The notes under the pieces were generated by a model, which did not search any database, was not told where the DNA came from, and saw nothing but the letters and a program-made list of their open reading frames with translations. Below are positions 15,444 through 23,419 of a DNA stretch of 64,000 bases, one piece after another (the first letter of the stretch is position 1; the number at the start of each line of letters is the position of its first letter). The translations under genes were made by a program, and so were the position numbers. Source of the DNA: Maribellus sediminis. Lineage in GTDB: Bacteria; Bacteroidota; Bacteroidia; Bacteroidales; Prolixibacteraceae. Where the stretch lies: the NCBI RefSeq assembly GCF_011799805.1, contig NZ_WXUB01000001.1, positions 1,364,001 to 1,428,000 of the forward strand, written 5' to 3'.

Positions 15444-16823
15444 ATGAAAAACACAAAAACAGTTACACAAATATTGCTTCAGTCAGTAATGGTTTTCTGT
15501 ATACTGTTGTTGCCCATTGTGATTCTCAATATTTCGGTGGCAAAATTTGTGTTTACAAAAATAGTGATTGTTATACCCCTGGTAATTCTTAGCCTGGTAT
15601 TTTCATTTACCCTTCTGAAGAGTCGGGTTGCAGGCATTACAGTTGTTCTGTCATTTGCTTTTTTTATGTCTCTGGTTTCAATAGTAATTGGAACTATTGA
15701 AAAAGATTATGAGGAAGAAGTAGTCTGGAGTTTGAATGCGGACAAATTTACAAGTGACTTTACGGTTGGGAATGAAGGCCATTTATACCTGAAAGCACAA
15801 ATAAATGGTGCTCCGGGACTTTTTCTTTTCGATACGGGTTGTGGTGTAACTGTAGTTAATGAGAAATACATTAGCAACGGAAGCTTGAAGTGGAAACACC
15901 TTACAATTAAAGATGCGAATGGTATAAGACAAAATAAACCTTCTCATATTGTTAGAGAGTTCGAATTGGGCGACATTTCAATTAGAAACTTAAAAACCTA
16001 TCCCCTTGACTCGCTGACGTGGACTTCTTCTGATGGAATATTTTTTGGGCACGACAGTGTTGTTGGAGTTCTCGGAAATGATATCATATCCAAATTTACC
16101 TGGGATTTCGATCTCTTAAATCAATGTGTTACCGTCTCAAATAACAAAGCGTATTGCAGTACTTTATCCGACTCCCTGGCTATTGATTTAGTTTCAAAAA
16201 ATAACGTTAAAGAAATCCCGGTGTTTATCAACGAAACAGCGAAAATGCTTCTTCTCGATTTCGGGTGTAGTTCTCCTATAATTCTTTCCGATTCAATACC
16301 ACAGGGAAAAGAGTCTGAAAAGGAGAAAATAACTTTTTATCAGGCTCGCGGGAAAGGAGGATTAAACCATTTAGATTCAATTAATAATCAGACCATCGAT
16401 GGCAGTTTTGTTGACATAAAATTCGGGAAATATGAATATAACAATATTAGATGTGTTAATAATAACCATGCCGATTTATTAGGCATTCCCTTTATATGGT
16501 CGTTTGAAAGGGTCGTTTTAGATTTTCCGAATAACAAATCCTACTTTATTTCCGCCAACTTAAATGCAAGCCAATTCAGCGTTAAGAACCATAGTTGGCA
16601 GTCCGTTATAGATAATGATAATACCATAGAACTATATCCAAAACCCGGGGGAACTGTAATTTCAATTGAAAGTGAATCAAAACAGGTTAATTATGTGGCT
16701 TTTGGATACACAAAATTATATAAGCAGAAAGGTCGTGTTTATCGTATGTTCTGTCAGGACTCTGTTCGTTTACCGGATGGCAAAACGATAAACGGACCGG
16801 TAACAATGGAACTAAACAACTAA
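15444..16823 (+). CDS. Membrane-anchored retropepsin-like aspartic protease with two half-domains
   Basis: The 459-residue protein begins with about three membrane helices (residues 10-90). Two aspartyl-protease-like halves follow. The first has FLFDTGCGVTVVN with Asp130 in a canonical Asp-Thr-Gly. The second has LLLDFGCSSPIIL, where Asp272 is kept but the motif is Asp-Phe-Gly. Each half is followed by strands like those of retropepsins. Bacteroidota secrete many such proteins; here the N-terminal helices probably tether the domain to the inner membrane. The DFG variant may still work as the second catalytic Asp. The gene starts 69 bases after repeat C copy 2. Confidence 0.8.
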   Translation: MKNTKTVTQILLQSVMVFCILLLPIVILNISVAKFVFTKIVIVIPLVILSLVFSFTLLKSRVAGITVVLSFAFFMSLVSIVIGTIEKDYEEEVVWSLNADKFTSDFTVGNEGHLYLKAQINGAPGLFLFDTGCGVTVVNEKYISNGSLKWKHLTIKDANGIRQNKPSHIVREFELGDISIRNLKTYPLDSLTWTSSDGIFFGHDSVVGVLGNDIISKFTWDFDLLNQCVTVSNNKAYCSTLSDSLAIDLVSKNNVKEIPVFINETAKMLLLDFGCSSPIILSDSIPQGKESEKEKITFYQARGKGGLNHLDSINNQTIDGSFVDIKFGKYEYNNIRCVNNNHADLLGIPFIWSFERVVLDFPNNKSYFISANLNASQFSVKNHSWQSVIDNDNTIELYPKPGGTVISIESESKQVNYVAFGYTKLYKQKGRVYRMFCQDSVRLPDGKTINGPVTMELNN

Positions 16824-16836
16824 GACCCTGCTCGCC

Positions 16837-16910
16837 GCTATCGCACGATCTTATTGTGTGATTAAAAAATAAACTATTGGTCCGCGATGCAATCGCTAAC
16901 CAGCTGGGCT
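16837..16910 (+). repeat. Dispersed intergenic repeat B, copy 2
   Basis: Begins GCTATCGCACGATCTTATTG and ends near GCAATCGCTAACCAGC. Unlike copies 1 and 3 it is not followed by repeat A. The rest of the gap to 17118 is AT-rich and shows no gene. Confidence 0.65.
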
Positions 16911-17118
16911 TTGGAAAATGGAAATACTGAAAATGAAGAAAGTAACTTAGAACAGGAATAAATAACTGATATTTTTTGTTCGGGTTGCGATAACATTTGA
17001 AAACGTAAATTTTACATTGATATAAAACAAAAAATTCTAAAATAATATGTAGAGTCGCGGCACTTCTGAAAAGTAAAAGGAAGACGTGATGGACAAAAAA
17101 CTTTAAAATTTTTATCAG

Positions 17119-18294
17119 ATGGAAAAATCAATTATTCTACTAACCTTATTGTTTGCCTTTGGAGGTGCTTTTGCCCAAAAAGGTAAAGTTACAAGTGCTC
17201 AGAATTTTAAAGACACCGGTAAACTCGACAAGGCTTTGGAAGCCATTAAAGAAGCCATTGATCCTTCTAACGAGAAGGCTGAAAAGTCTATTCCATGGTC
17301 AAAAACATGGGAAGTTCGTGGCGAAATTTACCAGGCAATATTTGAGAGTCAGGATGCCAATGTGAAAGCTTTAGCGGAAGATCCGTTAACAACAGCTTTG
17401 GAATCGTACAAAAAAGCTTTGGAACTCGACGACAAAGGTAAAGGCTCTAACAGCATTAAAATTAAACTGACTCTGTTGACCAACAACCTGAGCAACCAGG
17501 CGGTTGAAGCTTTTAATACTAACGATTACGAAACTGCACTTAGATCTTTCGAGCAGATTCTTGATATTCAGAACATCGATATTGTAAAAGCTGATAATCC
17601 GGATGCTGTTGATACGGTGATTATATATAATAGCGGTTTGGCCGCATACTATTCTCAACAGTACGAAAAAGCCATCACATATTATGGTGAGGCTGCAAAA
17701 TACAATTACAATGGTGAGAGCGCTTACCGAATGATTTATGAATCATACATGAATCTGAAGGACACGACAAAAGCGCTGGAAACAATTAAGGAAGGGTTTG
17801 AGAAATATCCGGCTGACAATGATATTCTGACCAGTATGATCGACTTGTACCTTAAAACCAATCAGACTAAGGAAGCGATGAAATATTTGGATATGGCTAT
17901 CAAGCAGGATCCAAATAACGTTACTTATCACTTTGCACAGGGTACTTTATACGAGCGTTTTGGCGATGAAGAAAATGCTATTAAATGCTACGAAGAGGCT
18001 ATGAAAGTTGATCCAACTTTCTTTGACGCTCATTACAACATTGGTGCATTGTACTACAACAAAGGAGTACAGCAATATGATGTAGCCCGCGATGTTCCGG
18101 CTAACGAAAATGAAAAGTACGAGGCCGAACTGAAAAAAGTCGATCAGTGGTTCGAGAAATCATTGCCTTACATGGAAAAATGCCTTGAGCTGAATCCTGA
18201 AGATATTAATACGCTTGAGTCGTTGAAAAGCCTGTACTACCGTATGAAAGATATGGACAAGTACAACGCCATTCTTGAAAAGCTGGGGGAGTAA
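17119..18294 (+). CDS. Secreted tetratricopeptide repeat protein
   Basis: A 391-residue protein with a signal peptide (MEKSIILLTLLFAFGGAFAQ) and then TPR helices throughout. Clear repeat units include FEQILDIQNIDIVK, YSQQYEKAITYYGEAAKYN, YHFAQGTLYERFGDEENAIKCYEEAMKVDP and HYNIGALYYNKG. An Asp/Lys-rich segment resembles the sequences seen in periplasmic TPR proteins common in Bacteroidota. It is likely a periplasmic scaffold for protein contacts; partners are unknown. It stands alone with its own terminator. Codon choice and composition look like the conserved core genome rather than the AT-rich ATPase module. Confidence 0.85.
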   Translation: MEKSIILLTLLFAFGGAFAQKGKVTSAQNFKDTGKLDKALEAIKEAIDPSNEKAEKSIPWSKTWEVRGEIYQAIFESQDANVKALAEDPLTTALESYKKALELDDKGKGSNSIKIKLTLLTNNLSNQAVEAFNTNDYETALRSFEQILDIQNIDIVKADNPDAVDTVIIYNSGLAAYYSQQYEKAITYYGEAAKYNYNGESAYRMIYESYMNLKDTTKALETIKEGFEKYPADNDILTSMIDLYLKTNQTKEAMKYLDMAIKQDPNNVTYHFAQGTLYERFGDEENAIKCYEEAMKVDPTFFDAHYNIGALYYNKGVQQYDVARDVPANENEKYEAELKKVDQWFEKSLPYMEKCLELNPEDINTLESLKSLYYRMKDMDKYNAILEKLGE

Positions 18295-18318
18295 TCACAC
18301 TGTTTCCTTATGATATCG

Positions 18319-18348
18319 AAAGCCGTTCTGTTTACAGATCGGCTTTTT
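18319..18348 (+). terminator. Rho-independent terminator after TPR gene
   Basis: AAAGCCG pairs with CGGCTTT; the stem continues past one T-T mismatch into TCTG/CAGA and a TTTA loop. A TTTTT tract follows, 25 bases after the stop codon. Confidence 0.85.
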
Positions 18349-18359
18349 AGCGTTTTCAC

Positions 18360-18405
18360 GGATTCGATCCGAACGTGTTTCAACTGGAAAGGATCGGATC
18401 CCTTT
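18360..18405 (+). repeat. Third copy of GGATCCGATCC-type inverted repeat
   Basis: GGATTCGATCC and GGATCGGATCC flank a 20-base centre and are followed by CTTT. It lies directly after the TPR terminator, so it seems to be an extra hairpin rather than the functional terminator. Confidence 0.55.
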
Positions 18406-18434
18406 ATCGTAGCGTCTGTACCTAGACTAACGCC

Positions 18435-18500
18435 GCTATAGCTCTATTTTATCGAATGATCTCAAAATAAATACTAGTCCGCGATGCAATCGCGAATCAG
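18435..18500 (+). repeat. Dispersed intergenic repeat B, copy 3
   Basis: Begins GCTATAGCTCTATTTTATCG, ends GCGATGCAATCGCGAATC, and leads straight into repeat A copy 2 after four bases. With copy 1 this indicates that B and A can travel as one composite unit. Confidence 0.75.
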
Positions 18501-18504
18501 CGAT

Positions 18505-18760
18505 GTCGTCCCGCTGGGACTTATGTTTGTAATCACATTCTGTTATACCAACCTGCCGTCCCTAACGGGACTTTTAATCTGCAGAAACTACTGAATCGAT
18601 TTTAATCCCGGAGGGATGAAATGTGTTTAGCCTCCCGACGTTCGCAAACTCAGTCGGGACAGGCCGTCCTTTTAAGGCGGGGTAGTAAGTGCAGCAAAAA
18701 AGCTGTGCAGGCAATTGGTTGTTCGGGCTGATCGGTGTTTTGCACCGCAATTGTGGTGAG
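18505..18760 (+). repeat. Dispersed multi-hairpin repeat A, copy 2
   Basis: Same order of hairpins as copy 1 but with a 33-base insertion-like segment (TCCCGACGTTCGCAAACTCA onward) between the GGAGGGATGAAA and AAGGCGGGG parts. The same segment is found in copy 3. Confidence 0.85.
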
Positions 18761-18831
18761 CTTGTTTTTCCCGAGTGCCCGGGATCGCAATTGCCACACG
18801 ATTTGTCAACTGCCGAAAAACGAAGCAATCT
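18758..18831. repeat. MITE-like repeat E, copy 2
   Basis: Starts with a decayed end (GAGCTTGTTTTTCCCGAG), keeps TGCCCGGGATCGCAAT and ends CGAAGCAATCT. A separate imperfect hairpin (GGGCACTTACTGAAAA/TTTTCGGTAAGCGCCC) follows at 18844-18875, just before the cupin gene. Confidence 0.55.
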
Positions 18832-18965
18832 GTTTCGCGGCGTGGGCACTTACTGAAAATTTTCGGTAAGCGCCCGCAAAAATTTTAACTTTACAGTTAC
18901 TTGTCTACCGGTAAAAAACATTTCGAATGAAATGGATGTTTAAACGATCCAAAAACAACAACAAT

Positions 18966-19472
18966 ATGGCAACAATTTTTAAAGCACAGGAAAGAGAATT
19001 TAAGGAACATCCGAACAGAATTGATAACTACCGCCTGTTTACGGAAGTATCGAGAAGCAAAAAAGGAATAAATCCGGAGAACTTAAACTTTGATTTGAGG
19101 CAATTGAATCCCGAACAGTACTCAGCTCCTTTTCATTTCCATCGATTTGCGGAAGAACTGTTCATGATTATTTCCGGATCAGCTACATTGAGAACGCCTG
19201 AAGGACTGACCGTGGTGAATACCGGCGACCTGATCTTTTTTGAAAAAGGAGAAACAGGGGCACATCAATTATACAATCATACAACAGAAAGTTGTGTTTA
19301 CCTCGATATAAGAACGTACATAGGTTACGATATTGCTGAATATCCCGATTCGAATAAAATATTGATAGCTCCTACCTTTGAAATTTTTGAGAATAGCGCT
19401 CAGGTTGGCTATTTTAAAGGTGAAGAGAATATTAAGGAGGTGTGGAAACAAGTTGAAGACGAAGAAAAGTAA
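18966..19472 (+). CDS. Cupin-domain protein
   Basis: A 168-residue protein with one cupin barrel. Motif 1 is APFHFHRFAEELFMIISG (histidines and Glu as metal ligands), and motif 2 is around GDLIFFEKGETGAHQLYNHT, giving the usual His/Glu/His set. Members bind Mn, Fe or Zn and range from enzymes to sugar-binding proteins, so no reaction is assigned. The ATG at 18966 was chosen; one at 18927 would add a lysine- and asparagine-rich stretch outside the fold. The gene stands between repeat clusters with no partner. Confidence 0.78.
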   Translation: MATIFKAQEREFKEHPNRIDNYRLFTEVSRSKKGINPENLNFDLRQLNPEQYSAPFHFHRFAEELFMIISGSATLRTPEGLTVVNTGDLIFFEKGETGAHQLYNHTTESCVYLDIRTYIGYDIAEYPDSNKILIAPTFEIFENSAQVGYFKGEENIKEVWKQVEDEEK

Positions 19473-19501
19473 GAGCGTGCACTCAAACAGTTCTTTTCGC
19501 C

Positions 19502-19571
19502 GCTATCGCCCGATTTTATCGTGTGATTTCAAAATAAACTAGTGGTCTGCGAAGCAATCGCGAACCGGCGG
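19502..19571 (+). repeat. Dispersed intergenic repeat B, copy 4
   Basis: Begins GCTATCGCCCGATTTTATCG, ends GCAATCGCGAACCGGCGGGG. It is followed by AAACAAACCTGTCAATACGAG, the kind of sequence found inside repeat E copy 3 (23335-23355), so fragments of different repeat families are joined here. Confidence 0.7.
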
Positions 19572-19704
19572 GGACGTTAAACAAACCTGTCAATACGAGC
19601 CAATCCGCCTGCAGAATAAAACGTGATAGCCCAAAAAACAACCGATACTCAGGAACTTAAGTTCTCATTAACTGTTGTAACAGAATCATGTAGCAACTTA
19701 ACTG

Positions 19705-20916
19705 ATGAAATCGAATCGTTTAGCTTTTATTTCTCTGCTTCTTATTTCGCTTGCCTGCTCAGGTCAGCAAAGCAAAAAGATCGATAGGGAAACCGGCAGA
19801 GCAACTCCGGCTCCAAGGCTCAGGGTTTATTAGACCGACTCGGAGGAGGAAAAGGAAGCACTCGGCGAATCCTTTACTGGAATTACCAGCGACGGGAAAA
19901 TTCGTCAGGGGCTTTATCCCATCGAGGTGACCGGTCTGAGCACGGAACCCATAAAAAATGCAGTTGAAAATTTCCTGCGCTCGTTAAACGATGAACAAAA
20001 GGAAAGCTGTGTTTTTCCGGTCGACGATAAGGAATGGCGTCGGTGGAGCAATATCGATATCGGATTGTACAAACGCACCGGAATTGGACTTGCTGATCTA
20101 AGCGAAGAGCAGAAAGATCTGTCCTTTCAAATCCTCCATGAGAGCTTAAGTCCAAAGGGATTCGAAAAAACGCAGGACATCATGAAAATGGAGGATTATC
20201 TGGCCCGTTTGTCAGGTGAATTCGAAAACCTGGGGCACGACAAATACTGGTTTACATTTTTTGGAAAACCTTCGGATACCGAACCCTGGGGCTGGCAACT
20301 CGACGGCCATCACCTGGTAATTAATTACTTTGTGCTGGGCGGTCAGATTGTTATGACACCCACCTTTATGGGATCGGAACCAAATTACATTGAAGATGGT
20401 GAAAATGCCGGAACCCGGACATTTGAAAAGGAAGAACTACTCGGATTGACCTTGTACCATTCGTTAGATGATGAACAAAAGCAGCAGGCTACTTTATTCG
20501 ACAGAAAAGAGGTGGCCTACAACCAAACGGAGTCGTTTCGTGATAATGCTGTTCTTCCGTATGCCGGCATTAAAGCATCCGCGTTCAGCGAATCACAACT
20601 AATGCTGTTGAAAGGCTTAATTTCTGAATATGTTGGCAATATGCGCGAAGGCTATTCAAAAATAAAAATGGATGAGGTGTTGGCGCATATCGATGAAACT
20701 TACTTTTCGTGGGTAGGCGCGATGGACGGAAGTGGGCCGTTTTATTACCGGATTCAAAGCCCGGTAATAATCATTGAATTCGATCATCAAAAGCCGGTTT
20801 TCCTCGAAGGAGATAAACCCTCGAAGAAACACGTTCACACTGTAGTGAGAACGCCCAACGGAAACGATTATGGAAAAGATCTGCTTCGTCAGCATTTGGA
20901 ACAACATGCGCATTAA
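19705..20916 (+). pseudogene. DUF3500 lipoprotein gene interrupted by in-frame TAG at codon 43
   Basis: An ATG at 19705 opens a good lipoprotein signal (MKSNRLAFISLLLISLACSG, lipobox Cys18). The same frame hits TAG at 19831-19833 and then stays open to 20916. The downstream 360 residues form a DUF3500 domain, with ILHESLSPKGFEKTQDIM, WGWQLDGHHLVINYF and a late histidine-rich segment (FDHQKPVFLEGDKPSKKHVH) visible. The function of DUF3500 is not established. A GTG at 19927 could restart translation but would give a protein without its export signal. One substitution explains the break, so it is recent, or a sequencing error. Confidence 0.82.
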
Positions 20917-21081
20917 CTTTCAGTGCTTAAGGAGATTGCCTGAATCGCTTGCCGGCATCGAAGGCATCCGATTGGGGTAGTACGGCACCGGCGGGAGCTT
21001 CATAAAATTACCCTTACACCAATTGGCACGAGCTGCTCAACAAAAAGCAAAATACAGTTGTTTTGGAGAAAACATAACTAA

Positions 21082-21525
21082 ATGGCACAAATTAATCCTT
21101 ACATCCATTTTAACGGAAATGCAGAAGAAGCATTTTCCTTTTATAAATCGGTTTTTGGCGGAGAGTTCGCCATGATCATGCGTTTCAAAGATATGCCGGG
21201 CGTCCCTGAAGGTTCGTTTTCAGAAAGTGAAGCCAACAAAATTATGCACATTGCCTTACCCATTGGTGAAAGCGATGTTTTAATGGGGAGCGATACCCCA
21301 CAATCGCTGGGAAAGCACAACGAAAATGAAACGAGAAGCAAAATTTCGATAAATGCTGAAACCCGGGAAGAAGCTGATATATTATTTAAGGGGCTTTCGG
21401 AAGGAGGGAAAATAGAAGTGCCGATTGCCGACAGCCCGTGGGGTTCGTATTTTGGCATGTTCAGAGACAAATATGGGATTGAATGGATAGTGGATTTCGA
21501 CCCAAATTATAATGGGCGGGTATAA
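21082..21525 (+). CDS. VOC-superfamily protein, PhnB/glyoxalase-like
   Basis: The 147-residue protein begins MAQINPYIHFNGNAEEAFSFYKSVFGG, the standard opening of PhnB-like (3-demethylubiquinone methyltransferase-like, misnamed) VOC proteins. It ends with WGSYFGMFRDKYGIEWIVDF, the second beta-alpha-beta-beta-beta half. These are small dimeric proteins related to glyoxalase and bleomycin-resistance proteins; the ligand is unknown. It lies 165 bases after the broken DUF3500 gene and is followed directly by repeat A copy 3. Confidence 0.85.
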   Translation: MAQINPYIHFNGNAEEAFSFYKSVFGGEFAMIMRFKDMPGVPEGSFSESEANKIMHIALPIGESDVLMGSDTPQSLGKHNENETRSKISINAETREEADILFKGLSEGGKIEVPIADSPWGSYFGMFRDKYGIEWIVDFDPNYNGRV

Positions 21526-21533
21526 CATCCGAT

Positions 21534-21788
21534 GTCGTCCCGCCGGGACTTATTGTTGTGATCGCATTATATTTTACCGATATGCCGTCCCTATCGGGAC
21601 TTTTAATCAGCAACAACACCGAATCAATTTTAATCCCGGAGGGATGAAATATCTGTAGCCTCCCGACGTTCGCAAACTCAGTCGGGACAGGCCGTCCTTT
21701 TAAGGCGGGGTATTAAGTGCCACAAATATAGCGGTGCAATCAGTAAGTTCTTCGGGCATGTTGGTGGTTTGCACCGCAATTATGGCGT
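21534..21788 (+). repeat. Dispersed multi-hairpin repeat A, copy 3
   Basis: Starts GTCGTCCCGCCGGGAC eight bases after the VOC stop codon. It includes the same 33-base CCTCCCGACGTTCGC insertion as copy 2 and ends at GCACCGCAATTATGG. The remaining gap to 21936 shows no gene. Confidence 0.85.
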
Positions 21789-21936
21789 AATTGTTTCAAT
21801 TATCCCTACTGAATCCATGTTCACGCCTCCTGCTAACAAATTTCACAACCCAACAACTTTTTCATCCCCTTAGCGGTTATTGAACGGGAAAGGCATTCAA
21901 AATAATTTCTTCTTGTAAACCAAACGAATCAAACAA

Positions 21937-22557
21937 ATGAGCAAGATAATCTTCGACAGCGGCATATCGCTCGATGGCTTTTTCGCAGGCGAAAACAGAA
22001 GTCCCAAAAATCCGATGGGCGGAGTATCAGGAAAACTGCACCAGTGGATGTTTCAGCAAAAAGCATTTTGGAAACAGATAAAAATGGAAGGCGGTGCAGA
22101 ATATGGTGCCGACAGTAAAGTAATTGAAGCGGTGTTTGCACGGACAGGCGCTTACATCATGGGGAAACGCATGTTCGAAGAAGGCGAAGTGGCCTGGGCA
22201 GAAGATTTATACGAAGCCGATGTTTTTGTGCTGACACACGAAAAACGGGAACCCTGGGCGCATGGCAAGCGCACTACCTTTTATTTCGTTAACGACGGGA
22301 TAGAAAGTGCACTGGAGAAAGCCAGGCAATCGGCCCGGGGAAAGGATATTCGAATACAGGGCGGGGCGAATACGATCCAGCAGTTTCTGAACGCAGGGCT
22401 TATCGACGAATTTTTGATACACATCGCACCCGTATTTCTGGGTAGCGGAATCCGGCTTTTCGACGGGATTGAAAAAGAAAAGTATGACATTGAGATTGCA
22501 GAAGTTATTCCATCGGACCTGACGACACATATACGCTATAAACTGACAAAAAAATAG
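21937..22557 (+). CDS. Dihydrofolate reductase family protein (RibD C-terminal fold)
   Basis: A 206-residue protein with the RibD_C/dihydrofolate-reductase-like fold. It opens MSKIIFDSGISLDGFFAG, has YIMGKRMFEEGEVAWA in the middle, and the NADPH-binding segment IRIQGGANTIQQFLNAGLIDEFLIHIAPVFLGSG. In Bacteroidota these stand-alone proteins are usually called YwjB/RibD-like; they are probably NADPH-dependent reductases with unknown substrates and are not the main folate enzyme. It is flanked on both sides by copies of repeat A. Confidence 0.87.
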   Translation: MSKIIFDSGISLDGFFAGENRSPKNPMGGVSGKLHQWMFQQKAFWKQIKMEGGAEYGADSKVIEAVFARTGAYIMGKRMFEEGEVAWAEDLYEADVFVLTHEKREPWAHGKRTTFYFVNDGIESALEKARQSARGKDIRIQGGANTIQQFLNAGLIDEFLIHIAPVFLGSGIRLFDGIEKEKYDIEIAEVIPSDLTTHIRYKLTKK

Positions 22558-22671
22558 GACAGGCTGCCCGCCGAACGTGCCTTCCGGGAAGTATAGGGGT
22601 AAGCAGCAAAGTAAGATTGCAGCTGTGGTTCATCCTTCGCAATGACTTTGCCCGGAATGAACAACCGGGTA

Positions 22672-22895
22672 TCGTCCCGCCGGGACTTATGTTTGTGTTC
22701 GCATGATGGTTTACCAATCTGTCGTCCCTAACGGGACTTTTAATCTGCAGAAACTACTGAATCGATTTTAATCCCGGAGGGATGAAATAGTTGTAGCCCC
22801 GCCTTTTAAGGCGGGGTAATAAGTGCCACAAATATAGCGGTGCAAGCAGTTAGTTGTTCGGGCTTGTCGGTGGTTTGCACCGCAATTATTGCGAG
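22672..22895 (+). repeat. Dispersed multi-hairpin repeat A, copy 4
   Basis: Most similar to copy 1: it lacks the 33-base insertion and has CCCCGCCTTTTAAGGCGGGG intact. It ends at CACCGCAATTATTGCGAG and is followed by a short hairpin CCCCGAACAATCGGGG (22907-22922). Confidence 0.85.
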
Positions 22896-22970
22896 CTTGC
22901 TTCAGTCCCCGAACAATCGGGGCAGGCTGTTCTTCCTGTCTTCATCTGCGAATGATAGAAACTGGTGCGA

Positions 22971-23133
22971 CCACCTCCCTCTCGCATACTCGGGTACTCC
23001 TCCTGGTCAGGAGGAGAAATTCTTTTTACAAAACAGACTTTGAAATACAATAAATATCCCGGCACGAATTTTTCCCATCCTCTCTGAGGAGGGGTGCCCC
23101 GATCCGTCAGTTGACGGACGGGGTGGGGTGGTG
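22971..23133. repeat. MITE-like repeat D, copy 1
   Basis: A 163-base element with imperfect inverted ends (CCACCTCCCT and GGGGTGGGGTGGTG), inner stems built from ACTCCTCCTGGTCAGGAGGAG and CCTCTCTGAGGAGGGG, and the core CCGTCAGTTGACGG. Its middle is unrelated to that of copy 2 at 27458-27636. Confidence 0.65.
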
Positions 23134-23214
23134 TTCTAGTTGAAAAATAAAACAGGCTGCTCGCATGTGAACAACCTGTTTCCTTATGTGATAAATCTTG
23201 TAATCGGATTCTAT

Positions 23215-23388
23215 AGATTGCTTCTCCCGGGTGCTCGGGATCGCAATGACGATGTACAGAGGGGATACCTGGCAGCGGACAATGAATTGATTTATTCTGA
23301 CATGATTCCTGATAGTCCGCTGCCTGCGACTTTAAACAAACCTGTCATTGCGAGCCAATCCGCCAGCCGGCGGAAGGCGAAGCAATCT
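23215..23388. repeat. MITE-like repeat E, copy 3
   Basis: Bounded by AGATTGCTTC and GAAGCAATCT, with GGATCGCAATGACG on the left and TGTCATTGCGAGCCAATCC on the right forming the second arm. The 90-base centre has its own loose palindrome (GGCAGCGGACA and TGATAGTCCGCTGCC). No gene was seen between 22558 and 23419. Confidence 0.7.
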
Positions 23389-23419
23389 GTGGCAATTTAA
23401 TTAAGTTACCCTATTCCGT

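Noticed and set aside
20917-21081. Possible remnant of a glycosidase C-terminus (ELHKITLTPIGTS in one frame)
   Set aside because: The match is about 13 residues, no upstream domain is left, and other frames look equally plausible.
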